Assembly (NCBI GenBank): GCA_016710985.1
Contig: JADJTX010000004.1
Location: 206,475 to 270,474 of the forward strand
DNA: 64,000 nt
Origin: Ignavibacteria bacterium
GTDB lineage: Bacteria; Bacteroidota; Ignavibacteria; Tepidaquicellales; Tepidaquicellaceae
Direction: 5' to 3'
Positions 17,170 to 26,661 of the stretch are shown here, one piece after another (the first letter of the stretch is position 1; each line of letters starts with the position of its first letter). Made by a program: the position numbers and the translations under genes. Under the pieces are notes generated by a model. It was not told where the DNA came from and did not search any database. It saw only the letters and a list, made by a program, of their open reading frames with translations.

Positions 17170-18467
17170 TTGAAAATATTATTAATCGGAAACGGTGGAA
17201 GAGAAAACGCGTTAGCATGGAAAATTTATAATTCAAAATCATTCCGTCAGTCTGAGAGTAAACTTTACTGCACTATTGGTAGTCCGGGCCTGGATGAATT
17301 TTCTGTACCGGTTGACATAAAGCCGGTTGATTTTGAAAAGCTGATTAAATTTGTAAAGGAAGAGGGGATTGATTTCACTGTCGTAGGTCCTGAAGTTCCT
17401 TTGTCACTGGGAATTGTAAATGAGTTTGAAAAGAACGGGTTAAAAATATTTGGTCCGTGTAAAGAAGCGGCTGAAATTGAATCAAGTAAAATATTTGCAA
17501 AAGATCTGATGCTGAGTCACAACGTTCCGACAGCAAATTATAAGACTTTTATAAAAAATAATTTACCTGAAGCAGGTGAGTTTCTGAATAAATGTGAATA
17601 TCCTGTCGTGATAAAAGATGACGGATTAGCAGCCGGTAAGGGAGTTGTAATTGCAAATAATTTAGAAGAAGCAAATGAAGCCGTTGATGAGTTCAGAAAA
17701 AGCAACAGATCCGGTGACGCAGGTTTTAAATTCATAATTGAAGAATATCTTAAAGGTGAAGAGATATCTGTTTTTGTAATTACTGACGGAGATGATTATG
17801 TTGTTCTTCCATATTCGCAGGATCATAAGAAAATCCGGGAAGGTGAAAAAGGAAAGAATACAGGCGGAATGGGAGCAGTAGCTCCTTTGAAGAAATTCAT
17901 GAATGAAGATCTGGATAACAGGATCAGGTCAGAGATCATTGAGCCGACTCTGAAAGCTTTAAGAGAAACCGGAAGAGAATTCAAAGGATGTTTGTATTGC
18001 GGGTTAATGGTCACTGACAATAAACCTTACGTGATCGAGTTTAACTGCAGGTTCGGTGACCCTGAAACACAAGCCGTGCTTCCCCTGATAGAATCTGATT
18101 TTCTTAAGTTACTTTTAGCTTCATCCGGTAAAGAGATCAAAGAATATTCATTAGTGGTAAATCAGAATTTTACATGCTGCGTAGTGATGGCTTCAAAGGG
18201 TTACCCTGATAATTTTGAAACAGAAAAAGAGATCAAAGGACTGGATGTCCCGGATGACAAGTCAATTGTATTTCAATCGGAACAAAATATTCACAAGATA
18301 ACAAAGTCTTAACCAACGGAGGCAGGGTTTTGTCGGTTGTTGGGATTTCGGATAAGTCACTTGATGACGCTGTGAAGAATGCTTACGAGAGAATTTCGTC
18401 TGTAAGTTTTGAGAATCAGTATTACAGGAAAGACATTGGATATAAACAGTTAAAAGTTAAAAGTTAG
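17170..18467 (+). CDS. purD: Phosphoribosylamine--glycine ligase, frameshifted near the 3' end
   Basis: ATP-grasp enzyme joining glycine to phosphoribosylamine in purine synthesis. ILLIGNGGRENALAWKI opens the N domain. GPEVPLSLGI, VIKDDGLAAGKGVV and IEFNCRFGDPETQAVLPL mark the ATP-grasp core. The main frame stops at 18312, but GTKYSQDN, then KVLTNGGRVLSVVGISD and AYERI continue in the next frame to TAG at 18465-18467. One base (probably a G near 18281) is missing. The last residues (QLKVKS) are encoded by a GTTAAAA repeat tract that overlaps the gene end. The gene is essential for purine prototrophy, which argues for a consensus error. Start TTG 17170. Confidence 0.93.
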
Positions 18468-18503
18468 TTAAAAGTTGAAAGTTGAAAGTTGAAAATTGAA
18501 AGG
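18446..18503. repeat. Heptamer tandem repeat (AGTTAAA/AGTTGAA) overlapping the purD end
   Basis: Units AGTTAAA and AGTTGAA; the first three overlap the final codons of purD. The same unit occurs at 7745 and 11780. Confidence 0.85.
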
Positions 18504-18542
18504 TTATGAGTTTTTTAAGTTTTTTAAAATAAACAAAATAAA

Positions 18543-19316
18543 TTGAAAGTATTAGTAACAGGCGGAACGGGTTATATTGGTTCGCATACGGTAGTAGAGC
18601 TTCAGAACAACGGTTACCATCCGGTGATCATTGATAATTTATCAAACTCTAATGCAAATGTAGTTGAAAGGATAGAAAAAATATCCGGAAAGAAACCGGA
18701 TTTTGAAAAAATAGATTTATGTGATTCTGAAAGTTTAAAGAAATTCTTTGATAATCAAAAAGACATTGAATCAGTAATTCATTTTGCAGCGTTCAAGGCA
18801 GTAGGCGAGTCTGTTAATGATCCTTTGAAATATTATAAGAATAATGTTGACGGAATGATTAACCTGCTTAAAGAGTTAACTGAACGTGGCATAAATAATT
18901 TTGTTTATTCGTCATCCTGTACTGTTTACGGAGAAGCAGATAAACTACCGGTTACGGAAGATTCCCCGATCAAGAAGGCAGAATCTCCTTATGGCTTTAC
19001 GAAACAAATTGGTGAGCAAATACTCTTTGATCTGTCTAAAGTATCAGGATTGAATACAATAATTTTAAGATATTTCAATCCGACCGGGGCACACAATCTG
19101 GGAACGGGTAAAGGAAATTCTGTCATGGAAGTTATAAATTCTTTTGAAGAAGTATCCGGATTGAAATTAAAATTCAGAATAGGACCAAGAAGAAGCGGAG
19201 ATGTAGTAAGTATTTATTCTGATACCAAAAAAGCAAATGAATTATTAAACTGGAAAGCAGAGAGAGATCTAAACAATATGATGCTTACGTCCTGGAACTG
19301 GGAAAAAACACTTTAA
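18543..19316 (+). CDS. galE: UDP-glucose 4-epimerase with an internal in-frame deletion
   Basis: Short-chain dehydrogenase-type epimerase interconverting UDP-glucose and UDP-galactose. GGTGYIGSHT binds NAD; SSSCTVYG and the YxxxK pair in SPYGFTKQ form the catalytic triad. After LRYFNPTGAH the sequence jumps straight to NLGTGKGNSVMEV. In E. coli GalE these two motifs are about 77 residues apart, covering substrate-binding segments. Length is 257 aa against about 334-338 expected, and the frame is kept. So this is either a truly shortened, probably inactive enzyme or an assembly deletion of about 230 bp at 19090-19095. Start TTG 18543. Confidence 0.88.
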   Translation: MKVLVTGGTGYIGSHTVVELQNNGYHPVIIDNLSNSNANVVERIEKISGKKPDFEKIDLCDSESLKKFFDNQKDIESVIHFAAFKAVGESVNDPLKYYKNNVDGMINLLKELTERGINNFVYSSSCTVYGEADKLPVTEDSPIKKAESPYGFTKQIGEQILFDLSKVSGLNTIILRYFNPTGAHNLGTGKGNSVMEVINSFEEVSGLKLKFRIGPRRSGDVVSIYSDTKKANELLNWKAERDLNNMMLTSWNWEKTL

Positions 19317-19457
19317 AATTTGGAATTTGGAATTTGGAATTTTGGATTTTGGATTTTTCGGATTTTAGATTTGACTAATGATAAAATGTCAATCTATTAA
19401 CTATTGACGATTCACGATTCACGATTGACGATTCACGATTACGATTAACGATTACCG
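19317..19457. repeat. Heptamer-like repeat tracts (GGAATTT/GGATTTT then ACGATTC/ACGATTG)
   Basis: 19317-19370 repeats TTTGGAA and TTTGGAT units; 19403-19457 repeats GACGATT, CACGATT and AACGATT units. They lie between galE and meaB. Confidence 0.88.
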
Positions 19458-19490
19458 ATTGACCAAAACGACACAGCCAATTCATACAAA

Positions 19491-20429
19491 ATGAAAGTAG
19501 ATAAAGATATTATTACCAAGATCATTTCATCAGACAAAAGAGCGATTGCGAAGGCACTGACATTAGTTGAGAATGATGATGAAGGCAGCGAAAAATTGTT
19601 AAAAGAGTTGTATAAGCATACGGGCAGAACATCCAAAATAGGAATTACAGGTCCTCCGGGAGCAGGTAAATCAACTTTGACAAACTGTTTAGTAAAGCTG
19701 ATGAGCGATAAAGGTTATAAAATCGGCGTGATTGCAGTTGATCCGACAAGTCCGTTTACAGGCGGAGCTTTACTTGGAGACAGGATCAGAATGCAGGAAG
19801 TAGGGCTTCTGGAAAATGTATTTATCAGGTCGATGGCAACAAGGGGAAGTCTTGGAGGTTTGAGCAAAAATATTGTCGAAGCCTGTGAAGTACTGGATGC
19901 ATCAGGAAAAGATTTTATCATAATAGAAACAGTGGGAGTCGGTCAATCGGAGCTGGATATTGCACAGACAACAGACACAACTATTGTTGTACTGGTTCCG
20001 GAGTCAGGTGATTCAGTACAGGCAATGAAAGCAGGATTAATGGAGATAGCAGACATATTTGTATTGAATAAATCAGACCGTCAGGGAGCTGACGGAGTGG
20101 TGTCAACGATTAAGAACATCATTCATTTAAAACCGCCGAGCAAAGACGGCTGGATAATTGATGTTTTAAAAACAGTGGGAAGTCAGAATGAAGGGATAGA
20201 AGAATTGTTTAATGAAATCATAAAGCATAAGGACCATCTTGAAAAGAGCAGTTATTTAACCATTAAAAGAAAAGAGCATTTATCTAAAAAAATAAAAGAG
20301 CTGGTTAATAATAAACTTGAAATAAATTTCTGGGATGATACAAAGATCAGAAATTTAAATGAACGGCTTGAAGATATTGCATTGAAAAATAAGGATCCTT
20401 ACAGTTATGTGGAGGAGATTACTAAGTAG
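19491..20429 (+). CDS. meaB: Methylmalonyl-CoA mutase-associated G3E GTPase MeaB/ArgK
   Basis: GTPase chaperone that gates cobalamin loading of methylmalonyl-CoA mutase. Walker A GPPGAGKS (54-61), VDPTSPFTGGALLGDRIRM (switch region), ETVGVGQSE (Walker B/switch) and LNKSD (guanine specificity) are all present. 312 aa is slightly short but complete. The mutase itself is not in the window. Start ATG 19491, 34 bp after a repeat tract. Confidence 0.93.
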   Translation: MKVDKDIITKIISSDKRAIAKALTLVENDDEGSEKLLKELYKHTGRTSKIGITGPPGAGKSTLTNCLVKLMSDKGYKIGVIAVDPTSPFTGGALLGDRIRMQEVGLLENVFIRSMATRGSLGGLSKNIVEACEVLDASGKDFIIIETVGVGQSELDIAQTTDTTIVVLVPESGDSVQAMKAGLMEIADIFVLNKSDRQGADGVVSTIKNIIHLKPPSKDGWIIDVLKTVGSQNEGIEELFNEIIKHKDHLEKSSYLTIKRKEHLSKKIKELVNNKLEINFWDDTKIRNLNERLEDIALKNKDPYSYVEEITK

Positions 20430-20491
20430 TTCGTATAGTTTGTATAGTCGTATAGTTGTATAGTTTGTATAGTTTGTATAGTTTGTATAGT
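20430..20491. repeat. Nonamer tandem repeat (TATAGTTTG)
   Basis: About six units of GTATAGTTT with shorter GTATAGTC and GTATAGTT variants, directly after the meaB stop. Period 9 rather than 7. The following 210 bp to ppiD show only an AAGGAG site just upstream of the ATG. Confidence 0.88.
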
Positions 20492-20702
20492 TTTAATAAG
20501 AACCACTTTAATAAACAGAATATTGACTAAATAATGTTCAGACAACAGTGATTAGCAGTTGATTTTAATTCTAATAAATTCATTGCTTTTACTTAGCAAA
20601 AATTTTAGTTTGAAAATCCACAAATTTTCACAATGTTTGTCATTAAAATAACACACTAAATAACAATAATAATATAATTAATAAGGAGTAGTTTTAAATA
20701 AA

Positions 20703-22841
20703 ATGGAAAATAAGAAAATACAGCACACGGGAATAATGAACAAGATGAGGGACAAGATGCCTTTGATCATTATAATTCTAATTGTCGCCTTTCTTGCAAC
20801 TATAGTTTTTGAATGGGGAATGAATTATATGGGAATGGGAGGACAGAATGAAGCATTTGCGAAGATAAATTCAAAGGAAATTTCATATCAGGAATATGAA
20901 AGAATAGTTCAGCAGCAGGTTGAGCAGATGAGGCAGCAGAACGAGGGAAAGGACATTGATGAAGCAACGATGAACCAAATCAGGGACCAGGTATGGAACA
21001 GTCTTGTCAGCCAGACAATTTCACAGCAGGCAATAGAGAAGTACGGAATTAAGGTATCGGATAAAGAAATACTGGACTGGATATATAACCGTCCTGAAAC
21101 TTTGCCGGAGCCGATCAAAAAGAACTTCATGGATTCAACCGGTGTATTTAATGCCGGATTTTATCAGCAGGCGCTTGGAATGAAAACTAAAGAAGCTACA
21201 CAATTCTGGTCTCAGGTGGAAAATTTTTGCCGTGAGACACTTCTTTCAGAAAAGCTTCAGGCGGTATTGACTGAGGGTGCTGTAGTTTCTGAAGGTGATG
21301 TACTCGATAAATACAAGGAAGATAACATAATTGCAAATTTTAACTTTGTATTACTTGATCTTAATACGATCACCGATTCATCACAAATTGCAGTCAATGA
21401 CGCTGAATTAAAAGAATATTATGAGAAGAACAAGAATGATTTTAAGCAAAACGAAAGTGTAAAACTGAAATACATTCAGCTCCTTGATCAGGCGACAGCA
21501 GAAGACTCTGCTTCTGTAAAGAGAGATATGGAATTGTTAAAAAAGGACATGCAGAAAGCAAATATTGAGGACTCTTCATTGATTAATCTGATCGCTGAGA
21601 ATTCCTCAACTCCTTATAATGCGGAATTTCAAAAAACAAATGCCTTTAAACCTGAAGTCAATTCATTTTTATTTAAAGCAAAACCCGGAGATATTTCAGA
21701 TGTGTTAATTACACAGGACGGGTATCAGATTGTAAAGCTTCTTGAATCAAAGGAAGGTGAAGATCTTTATGTGAATGCTACTCACGTGCTTATAAATTTC
21801 GGAACTGATACAGCAGCCGCAAAGCAAAAAGCCCAGGACATATATAACAGAGTAAAGAACGGTGAAGACATAAAAGTATTAGCTGAACAGTTATCGGATG
21901 AGCCTGCAGCTAAGCAATCCAAGGGAGATTTAGGATGGTTCACAAAAGGATCCATGGTAAAGGAATTCGAAGAAGCATCATTTAATGCAAACATCGGAGA
22001 TGTAGTAGGACCTGTAAAAACTCAGTTTGGATTTCATGTCATTAAAGTTTACGGAAAAGAAAAAAAGGAATTTAAAGTTGGACTGATAAATAAGGCAGTT
22101 GTGCCAAGCAGCAGGAGTAAACAGCTTGTAAAGAAAAAAGCCGAGGATATGTATTCAGATCTCTCAAAAGGAAAGATACTGGACTCACTGGCAAATGAGA
22201 ATAAACTTCAGGTACAGACTTCACCTGATATAGTAAAAGACGGTCAGGTACCTCTTGCAGGAAATAATAAAAAAATCCTTAAAACAGTTTTTGATAATAA
22301 GATCAATTTTATTACTGAGCCTGTAAAGGTTCCGGGAGGATACGCAATATATCAGGTAATAGAAAAAAAACCTGAAGGTTATCAGAACTTCGATTCAATA
22401 AAGGTAACAATGATCAAGCCAAAGGTTATTAATGAAAAGAAGTATAAGATACTTTTAGCAATGGCAAATGATCTTGAAGGGAAAATAACAAATTTTGATA
22501 TAATTTCTTTAAAAGAAATTGCACCGAATTATACATATCAGACAGCAGACAGCTTTAAGGTTTCCAAACCAAATCCTGTGATAGGACAGGACTTTGCAGT
22601 TAGTTCAGCAATAATGAAATTAAAGCCCGGTGAAATTTCAAAGCCGATAAAAGGAACCAAGGGGTATTATATAATTAAAATAAATTCCATCACTGAATTT
22701 AATGAACAGGATTACATACTCAAAGCTCCTGAAATCAGAAAAAGCCTGCTGACTTCAAAGAGACAGTCCATTGTTTCCGAATGGCTGACCAAAATGCAGA
22801 ATGAAGCGGAGATTGTTGACAACAGGGATAAGTATTTTTAA
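20703..22841 (+). CDS. PpiD-like peptidylprolyl isomerase/periplasmic chaperone
   Basis: Inner-membrane-anchored SurA/PpiD-type foldase for exported proteins. Cytoplasmic N-tail then one membrane helix (about 20-37), a SurA_N-like helical region with FAKINSKEISYQEYERIV (about 50-190), and parvulin (PpiC) domains. The clearest spans 355-455, with NATHVLINFG, GDLGWF and VGPVKTQFGFHVIKV; weaker parvulin-like segments lie at 230-350 (FLFKAKPGDISDVLITQDGY) and near the C-terminus (KPGEISKPIKGTKGYYIIKI). 712 aa fits PpiD of this phylum. An AAGGAG ribosome-binding site lies about 10 bases before ATG 20703. Fits the large exported proteome nearby. Confidence 0.9.
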   Translation: MENKKIQHTGIMNKMRDKMPLIIIILIVAFLATIVFEWGMNYMGMGGQNEAFAKINSKEISYQEYERIVQQQVEQMRQQNEGKDIDEATMNQIRDQVWNSLVSQTISQQAIEKYGIKVSDKEILDWIYNRPETLPEPIKKNFMDSTGVFNAGFYQQALGMKTKEATQFWSQVENFCRETLLSEKLQAVLTEGAVVSEGDVLDKYKEDNIIANFNFVLLDLNTITDSSQIAVNDAELKEYYEKNKNDFKQNESVKLKYIQLLDQATAEDSASVKRDMELLKKDMQKANIEDSSLINLIAENSSTPYNAEFQKTNAFKPEVNSFLFKAKPGDISDVLITQDGYQIVKLLESKEGEDLYVNATHVLINFGTDTAAAKQKAQDIYNRVKNGEDIKVLAEQLSDEPAAKQSKGDLGWFTKGSMVKEFEEASFNANIGDVVGPVKTQFGFHVIKVYGKEKKEFKVGLINKAVVPSSRSKQLVKKKAEDMYSDLSKGKILDSLANENKLQVQTSPDIVKDGQVPLAGNNKKILKTVFDNKINFITEPVKVPGGYAIYQVIEKKPEGYQNFDSIKVTMIKPKVINEKKYKILLAMANDLEGKITNFDIISLKEIAPNYTYQTADSFKVSKPNPVIGQDFAVSSAIMKLKPGEISKPIKGTKGYYIIKINSITEFNEQDYILKAPEIRKSLLTSKRQSIVSEWLTKMQNEAEIVDNRDKYF

Positions 22842-22908
22842 ACAAACCGTAAAAATATTTGGTCAGGAAAATTTGAATTAAATATTAAATATAAAAGTAT
22901 TAAATAGT

Positions 22909-22944
22909 ATCCACTATATTAGAAAAAAGTATAGTGGATTTTTT
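22909..22944 (+). terminator. Terminator-like hairpin abutting the next start codon
   Basis: Perfect 10-bp stem ATCCACTATA/TATAGTGGAT, 11-base loop, then a T6 run that ends at 22944. The ATG of the next gene is at 22945. It would end transcription of the ppiD-like gene, or act as a leader hairpin for the following gene. Confidence 0.8.
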
Positions 22945-23670
22945 ATGAGAACTTTTATCATAGCTGCGGCCGCATTTAGTCTGCTGACAATTAAAATTTC
23001 CGAAGCACAGAGTATCTCAATCGGGAACGGATTCAGCATCATACCGTCAGTTAATTATGTTTCATCGGCAACGATACAGCTTGATGCTTTTAATCTGAAC
23101 CAATTTGAAAGGAGCATTACCGAAGAACTGAGCGGCGGTTACGGTTACGGAATATCCATACGAAAGAAATTATTTGATGAGGATCTTTCATTTGGATTTT
23201 CAACGGAATACACAAGGATTTATGATGATGAATTAACACAGACATTTCAGGCTGACTCTTCAAGAGCAAGAGGCAGAGTCACGGAAGAGCTTTGGATCGT
23301 ACCTGTTGAGTTTACCGGATATTTTAACATTCCGAACTTCACGGATGATATTGAGATATATCTGGGCGGAGGCATTGGGGTATATTTCGGAGACAGGGTA
23401 AGGACAATTCAAAACATTCAGAGTAAGACCATTTCAAGAGAATCCAGTTTTAGTTTTGTGATCCTGAGCGGGATGGAATTAATGCTTGCAGAAAATATTT
23501 CAGGAGTTTTTGAAATCAGATTCAGGCAGGGTGAATACAGCGTAAAGAGTGAATTTCCGGTGTCGAGCATATCTGTCGCCGGCATTCAATACCCGCTGGA
23601 AAAAAACTTAAATTCAAAGATCTTTGTTGACGGCTTAAAGCTAAGCTTAGGTATAGCGTATAATTTTTAA
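22945..23670 (+). CDS. Putative outer-membrane beta-barrel protein
   Basis: 241 aa. Signal peptide 1-21 (ends SEA-QS). The rest alternates polar and hydrophobic residues in Gly/aromatic-rich strands (LSGGYGYGISIRKKLF, DIEIYLGGGIGVYFG, LKLSLGIAYNF) and ends in Phe, as outer-membrane beta-barrels do. About eight to ten strands could be drawn by eye. No specific family is recognised. The ATG follows a hairpin and T-run with no ribosome-binding site between, so initiation is unusual. The subtilase gene begins 12 bases after its stop. Confidence 0.72.
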   Translation: MRTFIIAAAAFSLLTIKISEAQSISIGNGFSIIPSVNYVSSATIQLDAFNLNQFERSITEELSGGYGYGISIRKKLFDEDLSFGFSTEYTRIYDDELTQTFQADSSRARGRVTEELWIVPVEFTGYFNIPNFTDDIEIYLGGGIGVYFGDRVRTIQNIQSKTISRESSFSFVILSGMELMLAENISGVFEIRFRQGEYSVKSEFPVSSISVAGIQYPLEKNLNSKIFVDGLKLSLGIAYNF

Positions 23671-23682
23671 ACTTATTTTTAT

Positions 23683-25343
23683 ATGAAAAATATTATTTTT
23701 GTATTAATCATTCTCTCCGTCTTAATCAGCCATCCCGGAAAAATACAAACACACAATGATAATTCTTCCTCTTTGATCTCAAAGAATAAGTTTTTTGTAA
23801 AGACTAAAGAAGAATTAAAAGTATCCGAAGCCACGGGTAAAATTTCACTTTCTACCGGTAATGTGTCGCTCGATGAGAAAATAATAAAATACAAAATCAG
23901 CGAAATAAAAAATTTATTCCGTTTAAATAACGGGAATAAGGCATTGTTTGAAAAATACGGGATGTCACGCATATATGTTTTTAACCTAGAGGATAATTCA
24001 GATACATATGTGCAGTATGCAATTGATGATTTTACAAAGGATGACCTGGTAGAGTATTCGGAAGCGAATTTTATTGGTACTTCAGCAGGAGTGAAAGAAG
24101 AAAAGCTAAAGGATTTTTTTGAAAAAGCATCTTCACAGATCAATCCAAATGATGAGATGTTTTACAGGCAATGGTATCTTCAGAATTCGGGTTCGGTGGA
24201 ACCTTCTTCCAGCGGAGGCTATGCGAAAGTCGGCGCGGATATTAAAATGATAAACGGATGGGAAATTGAGGAAGGGAGTGAGGAAGTTATTGTAGCAATT
24301 CTTGATTCCGGAATTAAAGATGATCATCCGGATCTGAGAGACCGGATCTGGATTAATGAAAATGAAATTCCAAATAATGGTATAGATGATGACAATAACG
24401 GGTACATAGATGACTTTAAAGGATGGGATTTCGCTTATGACGACAGAAGACCTGATGACGGATTCGGCCACGGGACGAACATTGCTACGGTGATTGGAGC
24501 GGGTATTAATAACACAATCGGGTTTGCGGGAATAGACGGGAAATGCCGGCTTATGAACTGTAAAAACCTAAATTCAGATAACAGCGGAGAATACAGCTGG
24601 TGGGCACAGTCAGTAAAGTATGCAACGGATAACGGCGCGCAGATCATAAACATGAGTGAAGGCGGAGATGATTATTCAAAAGTTTTAAAGACTGCAATAG
24701 GATATGCACAGGACAACGGGTCATTAATAATTGCAGCAATGATGAATAAGGGAGATGACAGAGATTATTATCCTGCAAGCTTTAAAGGAGTATTTGCTGT
24801 TGGTGCTACTGATACTGATGACAGGCGGTGCAGAAAATTTTCATGGGGCGGAGGAAGCTGCTGGGGAAAACATATTTCAGTAGTAGCTCCCGGAAATAAA
24901 ATTTACGGACTGGATTATGAGAATGATTTAAATTACGAAGTTTACTGGAGTGGTACATCCCAGTCAACAGCAATAGTAAGCGGCATTGCATCGTTACTTC
25001 TGGCTCAGGATCTTTCAAGATCAAGTGACGACCTGAAGAGAATAATAAAAATTTCATCAAAAGATCTTGCAGGAGATCCCAGGGAAGATACACCCGGATG
25101 GGATCAGTATTATGGAAGCGGCAGAGTTGACAGCTATTCGGCTTTAAGTTATGACTATAACGAATCAAAGAAAAAAGAAACTGTAACTGAAGATACCGAA
25201 CAGGAAAAAGTTTTTGATCAGGAAAAGATAATGATCAGGAAAAAGACATTGATCAGGAAAATGAATATGAAACTGATAATCAAAAAGACAAACCATCAAA
25301 AGCAAAAAAAGATAATCAGCCATCGAAGCCGGAAGACAATTAA
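23683..25343 (+). CDS. Subtilisin-like serine protease (S8), frameshift at the C-terminal tail
   Basis: Exported peptidase. Signal peptide about 1-16; prodomain about 30-150; catalytic domain from 185. Catalytic Asp208 (ILDSGIKDDHPD), His263 (GFGHGTN) and Ser426 (SGTSQSTAIVSG) are present, with oxyanion Asn355. After SYDYNE the main frame (to 25356) turns into a Lys/Arg/Ile-rich tail. In the other frame the tail is a repetitive acidic DQEKDNDQEKDIDQENEYET stretch ending PEDN at 25343, which is the natural reading. The -1 change lies near 25221 in an A run. No T9SS domain is seen, so the final location is uncertain. Confidence 0.87.
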
Positions 25344-25386
25344 GTTAGTAAGTTAGTAAGTTAGTAAATTAGTAAATTAGTAAATT
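25342..25386. repeat. Octamer tandem repeat (AGTTAGTA/AATTAGTA)
   Basis: About five copies of AGTTAGTA or AATTAGTA after the subtilase stop, running into the left end of the MITE-like element. Confidence 0.88.
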
Positions 25387-25619
25387 AGAGACTTCTGAAA
25401 AACTAATTAATACAACAAGAATACCACAGAGAAACAAAGAACACAGAGTTTCACAGAGAAATCTTAAGTGAATGTATTTTTTAATTTTTTTTATAATTGA
25501 ATATTTCAATGCTTAATAACCTCAGATAAAAAAAATCTCTGTGCTCTCTGTACCTCCGTTTTAAAATGGTTTATGACCACTCAGCTTTCGGGATGACCAT
25601 TGTTTTTCAGAAGTTTCTA
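25386..25619. repeat. MITE-like element, copy 2, with an ACCACAGAG-type interior
   Basis: Outer inverted ends TAGAGACTTCTGAAAAA and TTTTTCAGAAGTTTCTA match the element at 1971-2125. The interior differs: an inverted pair of the 'accacagag...cacagagaaatctta / aatctctgtg...ctccgt' family (about 25426-25565), followed by a GGGATGACCATTG segment. Non-coding. The flanking AGTTAGTA repeats continue on the right (25619-25630), so the element seems to sit inside a repeat tract. Confidence 0.75.
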
Positions 25620-25704
25620 AGTTAGTAAGTTGAAATTTTAACAATGTGTTAAAGAAACATTTATAAATTCAAATTATGTCGTATTCAGCAATTTAAATTT
25701 AAAA

Positions 25705-26487
25705 ATGAACATTGCACTGTTAAATACCGAGTTAGTAAAGGATAAGTATTTAAATGAAATAATTTATTTTGAAGAACTGGATTCTACAAACAGCTACGCA
25801 AAGAAAAATAATCTCGGCAGTGATACACTCCTTATTACATCCAACCAATTAAGAGGCACCGGGAGATTTAACCGGCAATGGAAGACAACTCCATCTAAAG
25901 ACCTTACATTTTCTTTAATTAAAAATATAGATATAAGAATAGACGAAGTTCATCTTGTAAATTTTTATTCATCATACATACTTCTCATATCTTTAAAAGA
26001 ATATCTGTCATCTTTTAATATACAGGACATTTCATTAAAATGGCCGAATGATATAATTTTTAACGGCAGGAAAATTGCAGGCATTTTGCTTGATGTTAAG
26101 GATCTGAAAAATGATTTGAAAAAATTTATTATTGGCATCGGACTGAACGTAAACAGCAAAGAGTTCCCGGAAGACCTTAAGCCAAAAGCAACATCAATAA
26201 TCAATGAAATAAAATCTGAACTAAATATTGAAATGATCCTGATCATTTTCATAAAAAATTTTTTCGAAAAACTATATCTTATAAAAAGTAAAGATGAATT
26301 AATGAAAAACTGGCTGATGCATACTAAAATAGTAGGTAAGAAAATTAATTTCAGAAAAATTGAGGATGATAAAGAGCAGCCGGCAACAGTCATTAACATT
26401 GATCCGGACGGAGGTCTGAAAGTAAAATTTGAGGATGACAGAATAAAAAAATATTATTCGGGTGAAATAAGTCTTCTGTACAATTAA
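25705..26487 (+). CDS. birA: Biotin--[acetyl-CoA-carboxylase] ligase
   Basis: Cytoplasmic enzyme that activates biotin as biotinyl-AMP and attaches it to carboxyl-carrier proteins. Catalytic core only: there is no N-terminal DNA-binding domain, so it should not act as a repressor. LDSTNSYAKK, the GRGxxGRxW-like loop GTGRFNRQWKT, LKWPNDIIFNGRKIAGIL and GIGLNVN are conserved. The C-terminal SH3-like domain starts near 210. 260 aa is typical. Start ATG 25705. Confidence 0.92.
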   Translation: MNIALLNTELVKDKYLNEIIYFEELDSTNSYAKKNNLGSDTLLITSNQLRGTGRFNRQWKTTPSKDLTFSLIKNIDIRIDEVHLVNFYSSYILLISLKEYLSSFNIQDISLKWPNDIIFNGRKIAGILLDVKDLKNDLKKFIIGIGLNVNSKEFPEDLKPKATSIINEIKSELNIEMILIIFIKNFFEKLYLIKSKDELMKNWLMHTKIVGKKINFRKIEDDKEQPATVINIDPDGGLKVKFEDDRIKKYYSGEISLLYN

Positions 26488-26661
26488 ATTTTTTTTCATA
26501 ATAATTTGTTAACTCTGATTTGTTAGGATTTTGTTAGGATGTAATTTATATTTGTAAAGAAATAAAAAAGGTGTATTCATATATTGCATCACAATATATT
26601 TTAACATATTTTAAACCACTCAAAAAAATTTTATCAAACATTTTAAAAGAAAGGAAGTTAG

